From Atherinomorus stipes (Eukaryota; Chordata; Actinopteri; Atheriniformes; Atherinidae): a DNA stretch of 64,000 nt. Every line of letters begins with the position of its first letter. Position 1 is the first letter of the stretch. The stretch is from NCBI GenBank assembly GCA_023101725.1, contig JALJCO010009027.1:636510-700509 (forward strand). Direction: 5' to 3'. The position numbers and the translations under genes were made by a program. Below are positions 15,214 to 49,392 of this stretch, piece by piece. Below the pieces are notes generated by a model. It was given only the letters and a program-made list of their open reading frames with translations. It was not told the origin of the DNA and searched no databases.

Positions 15214-16340
15214 ACAAAATTATAATTTAGTGAAGTAAAATATTGCTTTTGAATTGTGGTTGAAAATAATAATAATAAAAAAAGACAACCAGACAAAACT
15301 GTCCCAGACACATTGGAGCACCTTTCCCATGAACAATGGTCCAAAATACCTGTCAACAGGCGCAGAAGTCTTCTTGAACATTACAGAAAACACTTGATTT
15401 CAGTGATTGCCTCAAAGTGTTGCTCAACAAAATTTTAGCTTCGGAGCCCCATCATGTTTGTTTGCTTGTTTTAATTTTTTGTGTGTTTGCTTTTAATATT
15501 TCTTTCAAACCACAAGTCAAAATCAATGTCATTGAATTTTTATTTATTACTTTTGTCAATTTCAACTTGCTGTATTTCACTGGCAGCTGATTTTTTTTCC
15601 TCCTTTAATTGGAGGGTATGAATAATTTTGAGAACGACTGCATGTCATCGGTTATCATTTATCGGTATCAATCTTTAGGAGTTGAAATACATCTGAATCT
15701 GTTTTTAAAAAAGGTTATCTTGCATCCTAAACTATAATACAACCTCTTGCAAGGCACATGCTGAAACTTTGCTGTGTGTCTCCACAGATTGAGCACCTAC
15801 TTTAAATTTTTCATCGTGAGAGATCCCTTTGAGCGACTGATTTCTGCATTCAAGGACAAGTTTATAAAGAACCCACGGTTTGAGCCCTGGTACAAGCACG
15901 ACATCGCTCCGGCCATCATCCGGAAATACCGCAAGAGCCACCGCGACAGTGACCTTGCCGCCTCCGGTTTGCACTTTGAGGACTTTGTCCGTTACTTGGG
16001 CGATGTGGAAGGGCGCCGGCGTATGGACCGGCAGTTCGGCGAGCACATTATCCACTGGATAACTTACGCAGAACTGTGCGCACCTTGCGAAATACACTAC
16101 AGCGTGGTCGGTCACCACGAGACACTGGAACAGGATGCTCCCTACATCCTCAAAGCGGCAGGCATCGAACAGCTGGTGTCTTATCCTGCCATTCCTCCAG
16201 GCATCACTCGCTACAACAGGACCAAGGTGGAGAATTACTTCTCAGGCATCAGCAAACGGGACATCAGGCGTCTTTATGCACGTTACCAGGGAGACTTTCA
16301 TCTGTTTGGTTACCCAAGCCCAGACTTCCTATTGAACTGA
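13470..16340 (+). CDS. chst10: Carbohydrate sulfotransferase 10 (HNK-1 sulfotransferase)
   Basis: Coding exons are 13470-13563, 13725-13831, 13977-14181, 14302-14407 and 15788-16340 (stop TGA 16338-16340), giving 354 residues against 356 in human. Residues about 5-21 form one hydrophobic signal anchor, so this is a type II Golgi membrane protein. The 5'-phosphosulfate-binding loop CQTPKVGNTQWKK lies at about 117-129. The 3'-phosphate-binding motif VRDPFERLIS lies at about 181-190, with the expected Arg182 and Ser190. GHHETLEQDAPYILKAAGI and ISKRDIRRLYARY near the C terminus match the family. Candidate N-glycosylation sites include NSS (87) and NLT (92). The family transfers sulfate from PAPS to terminal glucuronic acid of the HNK-1 glycan. 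The exon 3 acceptor is best placed after ACAGAG, because only that choice keeps the phase. The frame is intact. Confidence 0.96.
14812..14880. repeat. 32-bp perfect hairpin with 5-nt loop
   Basis: Arms at 14812-14843 and 14849-14880 are exact reverse complements around the loop CTTAT. They begin AGCCTTTATTTTTG and end CAAAAATAAAGGCT. The hairpin lies inside the split MITE of chst10 intron 4. No target duplication is evident. Confidence 0.85.
15050..15640 (+). mobile_element. Decayed Tc1/mariner-like element
   Basis: The inverted termini CAGTTGTCCTCAAAATTATT (left) and AATAATTTTGAGAACGACTG (right) continue inward through a shared CATACCCTCC. TA precedes the left end; the right flank has CA, a probable decayed TA. 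At about 15304-15438 on the + strand the translation includes EQWSKIPVNRRRSLLEHYRK and then VIASKCCSTKF. This matches the usual C-terminal tail of Tc1 transposases (W-x-KIP ... VI-x-x-K-G-x-STKY). Most of the transposase is missing. Confidence 0.72.
15144..15209. repeat. (AT)n microsatellite
   Basis: About 33 uninterrupted AT dinucleotides inside the Tc1-like element. Confidence 0.97.
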
Positions 16341-17268
16341 AATGATAAACACAATTAAAACTGATGTTTTCATGAAAGAAATACTCCACACCATGGTGTA
16401 TTTTAGCTACCAGAGAAAATACATTTTCTATCTTATATTTAATGTTCATTTTTTAATTAGCCTCTGTTATTATTTAGAGATATCTGTAACACCAGGGATG
16501 CAGGTCCATAATCCTGTTATGTAGCTGTTATATTGCACTGTTTGGGTCATTTCTGGAGGCTTTGAGTGATGCTTCATTTGTCCTTTCTGTACATTTTGCT
16601 ATAAGGTGCAAGCAGAGATTCTGCATCAGGGACAAATAATGAAGGGAAAGGAGACATTATAACTAAACACTGGTATCTTTAATGTTTTTTTTTTTTTTTT
16701 TTTTAAGAGATGCAGTGCAGCATTATCTTTTCTTTTTTTTTTTTCCAGTAATCTTTCCTTCAGATGAGGCACATTTATGTCTTTTTCAGACAGGAAGTTC
16801 TCTTCAGAGATAGTAGCAAATGTTTAAAAATAAAAAGCCTCTATTGTGTTTACTAAAACTGAAGATGACTCTGTTTTTGCAGCTGTTATCACTACTGGAA
16901 TGTTGATGGAAACTGGCTTGATTTTTCTATTAAGAAAAGATGTACAGTGTAGATGTTCTTAACATAATTTGCAATTGAACATTAATGTTATATGATGCTA
17001 TTTATAACGATAACTTGCTGACAGGTGGCACAAACTGTCTGAGCTGTAGGACAGTATTGCCTTGCTGCAGCCACTCGGACAATTGTGTTAATAATTAAGG
17101 TATGTGTGCAATGATTTTTTTTTTTTTCTCCCAGAAATGCCTTTTATGAAAGAAAGTTTTTAGGGTTTGTTTTCTTGAATTGTTTGGGTTCTTCTGTCAA
17201 TTTCATTCACCAGAAGTTTTTGCCAGGATATGAATTAAAATGTTTAAACTACCCGTGTCATTTATCAT
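16341..17268 (+). other. chst10: chst10 3' UTR and downstream spacer
   Basis: An AATAAA signal at 16829-16834 is the first clear polyadenylation signal after the stop, implying a 3' UTR of about 0.5 kb with T-rich runs near 16686-16745. From there to 17268 I see no gene or element. Confidence 0.55.
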
Positions 17269-17272
17269 TTAA

Positions 17273-18447
17273 AGGTACAGTGTGTGAGAATTACTGACAT
17301 CTAGTGGTAAAGATGGGTATTGCAAGAAAGGACATTTTCTTTCAAATGACTTGTTTTCCAAGCACTGTTATGTACGGTGGCTGTCAGTGGCCAAAATTCT
17401 CCCAGATATAAAGATGTTTCCATCTGTGAGTGGATCCAGTGGTCTCAGGTGTAGCTGTTACTGTACTATGAGTAAGTACTTTTAATGTCTTTTAAGGCAG
17501 TACTTATCCCAAACAGTGCTTTAACTCCCATTAAACAAAGCTGGTACAGCAGTTTTAAACTTCAGAGGGTTCTCACTTCATTGATGTGTAAAAAAAAAAA
17601 AAAAATGGTGGCACAAATATGGCAGCCTCCGTGTATGTGCACCCCCAGCTAGTAGATATAAATGACATTCTAAGAAAATAAACATATAACAGCTATTCTA
17701 GTGAAGTGATTACACATAAATTAAAACAAAGGCCGTTTCTCAATATGTGTACTTTTGCGGACTTGCATTCTTGTGTACTTTTGAAACGTCATCAGTAGAG
17801 GTCCAAGTACTGTTCCAATTCAAAGAACGCATCAAGACAAGTACGCTCCATATTCCCGGATGTGTACTTGCTCCGCCCACTTTTCCGAGTCTGCATTGGA
17901 GATGACTTTTGTGGACTTCAGACACCTTTCTATCCCATAAGGCATTGCGGCATAACAATGGTGGAGGAGAAAAGTAATTGCTATAAGTGCTGAAAATACT
18001 CATTATTTTACGTAATGTTGGTTTTATATAACTTTTCTACAACAGAGTTGTTTTACTTCAACTTCTTGGTGGTTTGATAAATTTTAAACCGTTATTAAAA
18101 GTGACTAGCGGTTTCACAAATGGGCTGAACAGCTAACGGTAGCTAACAGTAAGTAAGACGGTTGCGCAGATTAGCTGTCTTTAACTGCCACATTCAAGCA
18201 GGGTTATTGCTACTTATCATTTTAGTATTAGATATTTGTTATGACACAATTTCAGCAACGTCTTTGACGTAATCAAGTATGCTTCTGTTCCAAATGTGCA
18301 ACGAGTGTACTTGCGTCCTTCCGTCCTCAGAAGTCTGTACTTCCAACAAGTCCATACTAGCAAGTACACAAGTTTGTTCTTAGCAAACTTGGTATTGAGA
18401 AACGGCCAAAGTTTTGAATTATATATATGACATTTTTCTGCCATTGA

Positions 18448-18484
<37 letters not shown>

Positions 18485-18495
18485 ATACTGCACCT
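17273..18495. mobile_element. TTAA-flanked piggyBac-like element, host of a nested MITE
   Basis: TTAA at 17269-17272 and 18496-18499 flanks termini AGGTACAGTGTGTGAG and ATACTGCACCT, which are imperfect inverted repeats. The right end is preceded by a 32-nt T run (about 18449-18480). A second element (17731-18407) is inserted inside. No transposase frame was seen. Confidence 0.62.
17731..18407. mobile_element. MITE with GGCCGTTTCTCAATA termini, nested
   Basis: It begins GGCCGTTTCTCAATAT and ends TATTGAGAAACGGCC, a near-perfect terminal inverted repeat. It is flanked on both sides by AAA, a possible 3-bp duplication of the kind made by PIF/Harbinger elements. The interior repeats GTACTTGC/GTACTTTTG-type words in both orientations. 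The superfamily is a guess from the duplication length. Confidence 0.7.
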
Positions 18496-18500
18496 TTAAA

Positions 18501-18620
18501 GCCTTGGCAGCTTCTGCATGTCTCTTCTAGGATTTTGGCCCAGTCCTCTTATGCAACAGCCTCCAAGTCTTCTTGGTTTGGAGTCTTCCTTGTCCTCAGT
18601 GTAGAGTCTGAATGGCCACT
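18501..18620 (-). mobile_element. Possible Tc1-like transposase fragment
   Basis: On the minus strand one frame reads LEAVA, a stop, then EDWAKILEETCR. This resembles the C-terminal region of Tc1 transposases (LEAVA-x-E-x-W-x-KIP-x-E-x-C). There is an in-frame stop and no termini were found, so this is at most a relic. Confidence 0.3.
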
Positions 18621-18800
18621 TGCAAATGTGTCCAGACGAAAAAAAGAAAGAAAACAGGTGAACATTTGCATAGGCTAACCAAATTTTGTGTGCTGTGTTG
18701 GGGTGAGTCCCTGCCGTGAGATATTTGCACCACAGTTGCTCAGATTCACCCAAAGAAGGGGGATATCCTCTTGGACAAGAGGAAAATCTGGATATCACTG

Positions 18801-21800
18801 GATCTTAAACTAGCATTATGATCTAAAATCTATCACATGGTGAACAAAATTAAAAGTTAGAGGTTATTTTTCATTTTTGGGTTGCCATGGTAAATCATCA
18901 GCCTCCATCTAACCCCATTTTACTTCGTCTTCTACTACATCTTAAAGTCTTCCTTTTGGTCTTCCTTCAGGTACCTCCAACCTCAGCATCCTTCTCTGAC
19001 ACGTGCGGTCCCTCTGATTGACTCATTCCTGATGCTATCCATCCTCGCCACTCCCAAAGAGACTATTGGTAGTAACCATCCACAAGATGGCAGTAATGCA
19101 TTTAGAATATGAGAATCCTCAAACCTTGATGAACCCTTGACCACAGTCTTGTTGCAGTAACATTTGAACTGTAGGTACCCAGGCAAAACAAATGCATCAT
19201 AGTCACACGTCAGCAGCAAATTTCATCACAAGCTGCAGGACAGGATTTACTCCTGCGGTGTCAAATATCCAAGCTTACCTCTTGGCAGATTGATTTAAGT
19301 TGATTTGCTAGGCTTTAGTTAAGTATCTTAAGTTTTACACTGTAAAAGCGTTAGTGCTCGCATGCTGGTGCTTCTGTTTCTGGTTTCTCACTGTCAAGCT
19401 TCTTGAGTGCTGTCTGACTGGTTCATCCTGTCTTGTCATTTGCATGTCAAGTCAGTTTGTTTAAGCAACAGATTAGCTTTCTCTGGACATTTCATCGCGT
19501 TATTATTAAAACTAGGGCGCTGCAGCTGCTTTGGTATTGTCTGGGCAGATCCAGGGCATGACTAAGTTGTAAAGGGAATATTATGCAGCACAAATTTGCA
19601 ACTATAGAATGCACTGAGAGAAAGATGCATGGGGGTTGGTAGATTCATGAAAGTAGCATCTTTTTGGTGCACTACTCAGTGTTTTGCAAACTATAAATCC
19701 TGTTCATTAATCTGCAGGATTTTTTTTCTTTGTGTTTTTAAACTGAATAATATTTCTTCAGAGGGAGCATGTAAAAAATCTGCAAATGCAAAACAACTAA
19801 TTGCTCCCACCCCCTTTCCTTCTAGTCTCCACTGAGGTGTCCACTGCACACACAAATACAGCATCACTCCCGAGACTGTTCACCTGCCACACCCATGATT
19901 ACCAATATTGACAGAGAGGTCTCAACATGCGCATGTCCATAAGGATGCTGAGTGGTAGGTAGGAAGGGAAGGGAGGGGGTGCTGCCATGCTCCTGTCTGC
20001 CACTGCTTCACCCGACCCACAGCTTGCGTGCATCGTGTAAACACTGGGGTGCAGGCTCATGGTGGGTAGGTGGGTCAGAGATGAACCGTGCATGATCATC
20101 GCAGCATCCACGTTTGTTGTGTCGAGGCCTAGCTCTGTTCTTTCTGTCTGTAGCCGACCGGCTTCCTGTGTTTGTGCGGCTCGCCAGCAAAACTGCGCAA
20201 AGTCAGACAGAAGCAGGCAAACGGAGAGCGGAAGTGGGGCAGTTTCCCTTTCAGTATACAAGTACAGATGACGTCAAATAAGACACGGTCAAGCAATGAA
20301 AACAAATGCAAAACAGCTAAAGCTATGCCCACAAATGCTCCAAACTTCAAACAAAGAGAATAGCAAACATAATTAGATGGCTAATATGACACAAAAACTT
20401 AACTATCATATTTGATATTACCACAAACATATTTAGGATGGCATAATTTGTAAGGATTATCTGTGGAATGAGCAACAAAGCTAAGCATGTTAGTAGTTCC
20501 CCTTAAAATATGTGTCAAAATCCCTTGCAATATTCCCCAGCTGGTATTCACTCTTGTAATGAGATTCAAGTGGTTCCAGATATGTGTCAGATACAGATGA
20601 ATGACTGGCATCTGATTGGCACCTGATAGACAGATAGGCCTATTCGAATGAGATTATAGGGCCAGTGGTGATCCCAGATCTCCAGAATCTGGGATCAAAC
20701 TCTATCCATCTGGCTGACCATCAACAATTCTTTCTGGTAGAAGAATGGGATGCCATCCCACAGCAAAATGTGCCTGGGGAGGAGGTGCCAAATTATTATG
20801 GCTGCGTATGGCTCTTCTACTACTCAGGGTATTTTTTTTTATTTGTTTGCTTTTCTCCCTCTTTTTCTACAAGTGCTTTCTAGCACTTGTCATGTCTACA
20901 TTGTAAATAAGAATGTGTTCTTAATGTTTTGCCTGATGAAAAAATGTTAGATTTGAAAATATAGATAAAATCTTGACAATTTAGAATGAATAAAATGTAA
21001 AAAAGACCAATATGTGTTATTTCCCCTTGCCACTGTGGCTGAGTACAATCATCTAATCTACTAAGAAACAAAAAAGAGTAAATACCAACAGGAGAAATTT
21101 TCAGGGGATTTTGGTACATTTTTTGGGGGTTGCTACCAATGATGTATGATACAACATCCACAGGTAATATTAAAGAGGATCAATAAAAGATCAAAGACAA
21201 ATTTCCTTACTTTTTGCTCCAAGTTTAGATGTCAGGCTTCCCCATGAAATGAACCAAGGTGGATAACGCTGCTAAGAAAAACATGGAGACATTTCTTTCT
21301 ATGTTTAATGTTACAGTTTATTTGTTAGGGTCCATACACAGTAAAAATTAAGTAAAACAGACTGAGTAGATATACACTGCACCAGATCATAACTTTGTAA
21401 CTAGTTTCCATCTGCAGTCCCAATGACAGGCAAGAGAGATCATTTAAAAAGATTAAAAATAAGAACATAAAGATTAAAAAGAAAGTGAAAAGGATTTGTC
21501 ATAGGTCATTTAAATCTATTCCAAGCATTTGTTTGAAATACAGTGCAAACTCATACAGCGTTTAAAAAGCTCATTTCAAACAGAGCAAAAATGAAAACTG
21601 AAAAACAAACAAACAAACTTAAAATCAGACTCTGCAAAGATGGGAAAGGGGGTGGGGGGCAATGAGGTGTCACTCACAACTTATGCATTAAAATACATTG
21701 CAAGTCAATGTTGATAAGTTTGATATCTTAAAAAAAAAAACTAATAGTTTCTAATTTGTTAATTTGCATTTAGTGCTGGTCAAAAAACAATGACCAGAGT

Positions 21801-21810
21801 ACATTTATCA
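18801..21810. other. chst10-map4k4 intergenic region
   Basis: About 3 kb without a supportable gene. Short open frames (longest about 120 codons, minus strand near 19900-20260) show no recognisable domain and no splice context. A CRE-like TGACGTCA lies near 20269. Otherwise nothing was seen. Confidence 0.5.
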
Positions 21811-21896
21811 TAAAATAAAATAAAAAAAAATAAAATAAAATAAAATAAAATAAAAAAAAAAAAAAAAAAAAAAAAATAAAATAAAATAAAATAAAA
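21811..21896. repeat. (TAAAA)n / poly-A low-complexity tract
   Basis: TAAAA repeats interrupted by a long A run, ending about 30 bp before the probable map4k4 promoter motifs. Confidence 0.95.
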
Positions 21897-21923
21897 ACGA
21901 GACCTTAATTTTGAAACAGGAAA

Positions 21924-22165
21924 CCGGAAGTATGAGATTTGTTGTTGTCTTTACGACAGTGAAGAGGAGCTGCGAGGCAGTGAACAGGGAGCCCGCTGCC
22001 ACCTCAACATGGAGTAGCGAGACCCAGGCATTCACTGCTGAAGAGCGGAGCCTGTAGAAAGGAATACCGGGCGGCCACTATTTAATTTATCGGCCGAAGC
22101 CTTTACCAATGATACAGCAGCCATTTTTTGTAAAGTCAAAGGAAAGCCCGGGTTTTATTTGAAAG
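21924..22165 (+). promoter_or_regulatory. map4k4: map4k4 promoter / 5' UTR region
   Basis: A consensus ETS/GABP motif CCGGAAGT at 21924-21931 is followed by GC-richer sequence leading to the ATG at 22166. No TATA box is apparent at the expected place. The transcription start cannot be fixed from sequence. Confidence 0.45.
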
Positions 22166-44532
<22,367 letters not shown>

Positions 44533-44677
44533 GTGAGCTCTTCTTCTCTTGTCTCACCTGATTGTGATTATTTGAGCTGACCGCAGTATTTAGCATAACC
44601 ATTAGAATTGTCTCACTTGATTTGTGCAAACATGATTGATGAAACTAAAAGGAAAATATTTAAAACTTTATGACTCT

Positions 44678-44799
44678 TAAGTGACTCTTTGTTTGTCTTA
44701 CCACAGTTGATGTGACCTGGTTTTTGCAGATCTGTGTCCACACAGATCTGCAAAAACCAGGTCACATCAACTGTGGTAAGACAAACAAAGAGTCACTTA
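44678..44799. repeat. Symmetry centre of the inverted duplication
   Basis: Bases 44678-44737 and 44740-44799 are perfect reverse complements (60 bp each) around the two unpaired bases CC at 44738-44739. The inner edge reads CAGATCTGTGT-CC-ACACAGATCTG. The first mismatch outward is a one-base T-run difference. The centre lies 206 bp into map4k4 intron 5. Confidence 0.97.
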
Positions 44800-44898
44800 G
44801 AGTCATAAAGTTTTAAATATTTTCCTCTTAGTTTCATCAATCATGTTTGCACAAATCAAGTGAGACAATTCTAATGGTTATGCTAAATACTGCGGTCA

Positions 44899-45153
<255 letters not shown>

Positions 45154-45211
45154 TCACATGGCTGTTAGATATTTTTTTCAATCATCCCTAATTTCTCAGA
45201 TCCCAGACTTA

Positions 45212-45337
<126 letters not shown>

Positions 45338-47268
45338 CTACGCAGACAGAGAAAGCAGATGTATATAAAACACAGTAGTTAAAAAAATGCTGGAAAATTT
45401 CCAGTAATATATATGTTAGGGATTTTTTTTTTTTTTTTTTTTTGGGCCACACAACAATGCAGACATTTGTCAATGGGCAAGTGATTCCTTTGTTCAGGGA
45501 TTAATGACGCATGAGAGAGCCACATTGTAAGTTAAATTAGATTGATGGCAAATCTGCAAGAGATATACATTTGTATCCAGCTGATATCCTTATTAGGGCT
45601 GCATAGAGATGGAAAAAGAAGCCAAGAATCCTAACTGGAAACTTTACCTGAAAAGAAAAAGTAATTATCATACTGGGCTCAGGATTAGTGAAAGAATGAT
45701 AAATCAGAGGCAAATGTAACAAAGAACAGAGATGATGCATCACAGAAAGAATGCAGACGAGAAATCAGCATTTGTTTTGTTCTTTACGGGAAACGCTAAA
45801 TCAGCTTGCAGATGTAGCAATGGTGCCGCGTTTAATCTCTGTGGGAGACTGCCTTTAGTGCAAATAATGTTCACTATCAACTCTTCATAAAAAGGTCACA
45901 ACGAGCTGCAGTGCAAACCTCTCTGCTTGCACCTAACAGCAACTTGACACTGATTAGCAGTGACACACTAATTGAACACATGCAGGGATCAGCCTGCAAG
46001 TGCTTTTGCTTATGGCTACACGACCTCTCTTATAGAGAATACAGAGGGAGGAGGGGAACAGAAAGCAAAGGTGGAGTGGTAAAGTGCACAGCATTACAAC
46101 TGCACAATTTTAAGTATAGGATTTGCACCTTCTATCAGGAGTCATTCCAGCTGTCCCTGAACTGAACAGGACCAAGATGGAGCAGAAAGGCCATGCTGTG
46201 TGTGCAGATTACTACAGTTTACGACATGCATGCATTGCATATAGCAAAATGGCAGTTGGCCATCTATGCAGGCGGCCATACTGCTGCTGCATGACTCGTT
46301 TGAGTTGACGTAAGCTTTTCTGTTGTGCGCGCACACACATCCCTAACCGTCCGTTCTCCCCCTCTACCCCCTCTCTCTGCTGTGCAGCTGTTGAATTATC
46401 ACACTCCCAACTGTGAAAGCCTCCCTGCCACAAGTCACATGGTGTGGGAAAGACAGAATCACACGATGATGTGTGTCAGGGAGAAAGATAAAGGTAGAGA
46501 GGCTTTGGTCAAATGACAGGGGTGAGAATATGAGGGGGAACAAAAAGACAGATTTTACTAATCTGTGGTATGAGGTCATACATTCTAACCATGTATTGTG
46601 CTAAAGTAAACCATTTTATTAAGAGACTGACTCCTTCAAGGTCTATAATCTAAATCTCTCCTAATGAAAGTAGACAAGTTAGTTAACCACGAAAAAAGTA
46701 AAACAATGTTTGAATATTTAAAAATAGATCAGATATATTAAGGAAGTCCTAAATACCAGAATCCAATCTCAAAAAGCAGCCTTAGGATAAAAGGAGGGGA
46801 AAAATAATCCACACAAACATGAACAAAAAGCTTATCTGCTCTGATAGTCAATAATTGTGGATTCTTGTCATTACCTAAAGTAGTGTCTCATTGTGGAAAG
46901 CTATCCATTTTTAGCTCCTGAGCTGTATGGCAACAGAGACAAGGAGTGGAGGAGTGTTTGGATTTGAGAATGTGGGTCAAAGTGACCCTATGTAGACCGG
47001 CGCTCCTGTGGATGTGCTCTACAGTCACGGTGAGTGAGCTAAATGGATGATTTACTGAGCTTTATTAGCACATTTATGGAAAATTTTAATAGATTTATTC
47101 ATTCAGTCCTAATGAGGTTGCACTCCTAAACCACACCTTTCTGAAAATAAGATGTCATAATTTAAACACTGATTGCATGAGAAATGTCAGTAAGTTTTCT
47201 TATTATGTTCGTGGTTTGTCAGTCAATAATGAATCATTCATTCAATAAAAAAACCAAAAAACTTGGCT

Positions 47269-47691
47269 TCATTTGAGAATAATACCCATCATTGTCATAA
47301 AAGCTGTCTGGGAAACGTACTGGCTCATACTTGTCATAAAAGCAACACAACTGGTATCAGCCAGCGTTGAAAGCTTTACAGAGAATAAAATAACCTGTGG
47401 TTTTGACGAGTAAAGCAACTGTAGTGGCCTGAAATAGTCAATAACTTCCAGTTCCTCTGTATCTTTTAGCAAAAGTGTGGTTGTGCAGGCACTTGCTGTG
47501 TGGCAAATTATCTCGATGTTCACAGAAGCACTATCATGAATAACGACATGTCTCAAAGGCACGCCTGCTTTGTCAAACAGAGTAGGTAATGCTTTAGTTG
47601 AGCAACACAAATGTTCACAGGGTAATGATTCATCCTGATGTAGGCTCATTTGAGGAGTGGCAACTGGCAAGTCGGGGCACATGGGCTGCAA
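47269..47691 (-). other. Unassigned 140-codon open frame, right-arm copy
   Basis: Mirror of the frame at 41787-42209 with the same length and ends. It differs by a few residues, including DKAGVP for DKTGVP and DTEELE for DAEELE. Confidence 0.2.
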
Positions 47692-48222
47692 TGCTGGCTT
47701 CTGGTGATCGCAGAGTCACGGTGCATTAGGAGTGTGTGATGCATAATAATGACGATGAAAGTTAGCTGATGACTTTAGACTTTGCTCAATGAGGAAGTGC
47801 AACTCCAAAATTTACCAACAAGGACAGGTGGTGTTCCTCCATGATCTTGGCAGTATGGTTGGCCCTTCGTCCCTTCACTGGTACTCTAAACCCCTTTGCT
47901 TTGTTTTTCTTGCATATGCGAGTGTGTGGTGGTTTCCTTTGTCTCATATATAGATGGAACCTCCCCCTGCTGAAGGCCTGCTAGCTACAAAATGACGCAC
48001 TTCACCCAAAAAGCATCCTATTGCCTCTACCTATCCGCTGCCGTTTATTATAGGGGACATGAATCAGTACAGAACATGCACACCCCCCCCCCCTTTCTTT
48101 TTCTCACACAAAATATGCTTTCACTTAGTGGTGAGTAGAAACATTTTTGAAAGATCAGAGTAAAAGCTGTGCATGTTTCTCTGGTGATTTTGCCGCTGCA
48201 GTATCTTATTGAAAAGCCTTAC

Positions 48223-48279
48223 CTCGGTGACGTCCATGACTTTGATGGCAGCCAGCTGTCCAGTCTTGACGTGTCGTCC
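48223..48279 (-). pseudogene. map4k4: Mirror copy of map4k4 exon 3
   Basis: 57 nt with intact borders encoding GRHVKTGQLAAIKVMDVTE, identical in protein to the left-arm exon 41200-41256. Confidence 0.93.
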
Positions 48280-48356
48280 CTGTGAAGATAACAAAAATAA
48301 GAATATGTTCTTACCATGGAAAAGTCATTGTTACAGTTCAGTAGGTATAAATAAAC

Positions 48357-49392
48357 TAGGGATGCACGATATATAAAATTTATAATTGCTGCCTCTTGAC
48401 CAGGACGTTTTTAATCTCAATGGGACTTTTCCTGGATAAATAAAGGTTAAATAAATAAAAAATAATCTGCTCCCTGTTGGTATCGGCCTATATTGGCCTT
48501 AAAACTGATTATCGGACATCAGTCACCCCACCAATATTTAACTGATATTTAACTAATCAGGCCACTGTCTAAACAACTTCTTCAAAAACTTCTTTTTTAC
48601 AGACTTTAAAACTTATAAAGACAGTTTCTTTTAGGATGTTCTTAGTGAACAGAGTTTATACACAGTCATTTGTGAAAATAACCAAATATCCTGTTTTGGG
48701 GTATTGTTTCTTTTTTTGTTTCTCTCTCTTCTCAGGGAGAAGAAAATCCAGGTCGCTATACGCAGGGATCCCCAATCCTGGTCCTCAAGGACCGGTATCC
48801 TGCAGGTATTCCATGTCTCACTGCTGCAACACACCTGATTGAAATCATTGACTTATTAGCAGAGTTGTCCAGAGCTTGTCTGAGTCTGACTCTGGCGTGC
48901 TTCAGCGGGGAGACCTGGAAAACCAGCAGGATACCGGTCCTTGAGGACCGGGATTGGTGATCACTGCACTATAGGACAGGGGTGCCCAAGTCCAGTCCTC
49001 CAACACACCTGAATCAAATGGCTAATTTCCTCATGCACACGTCATTCAGCTCTGCAGAGGCTGATAACGAGCCATTTATTTGATTCAGGTGTGTTGGTGA
49101 AGGGATGCAACCAAAATGGGCAGGATAGTAGCTATCAAGGACTGGATTTGGGCACCCCGCTCTAGGATATAATGCACATATCCTATTAGTTTTGTTTGAA
49201 CAACTGTCATTAAGTATGACTTGTTATACATAACACAAGTTGAGGTATTTTTCTAATTTTGCACAAGGAATGAGTATTAAATCATTTATTTTTCAGCTTT
49301 AATATCGGCATTGATATCGGTTATCGGCCACATGACTTTTAAAATATCAGCATATCAGATAACGGCCAAAATTCCAATATTATGCATCCCTA
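48357..49392. mobile_element. Mirror copy of the MITE at 40070-41122
   Basis: Ends TAGGGATGCACGATAT and TTATGCATCCCTA, with a perfect 8-bp duplication AAATAAAC (48349-48356 and 49393-49400). The nested insertions are also present. Confidence 0.88.

Larger units (their letters stand above)
14500..15729. mobile_element. hAT-like MITE split by later insertions (chst10 intron 4)
   Basis: The left part from 14500 (TAGGGGAGCAC, then GGGCCGATAACAG and ATTCCGATAAGTCC) and the right part 15641-15729 (ATCGGTTATC, TATCGGTATC, ending in CTTGCATCCTA) match the two ends of the 391-bp element at 27703-28093. A hairpin and a Tc1-like element separate them. The flanking 8-mers match only weakly, so the copy is old. 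Confidence 0.65.
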
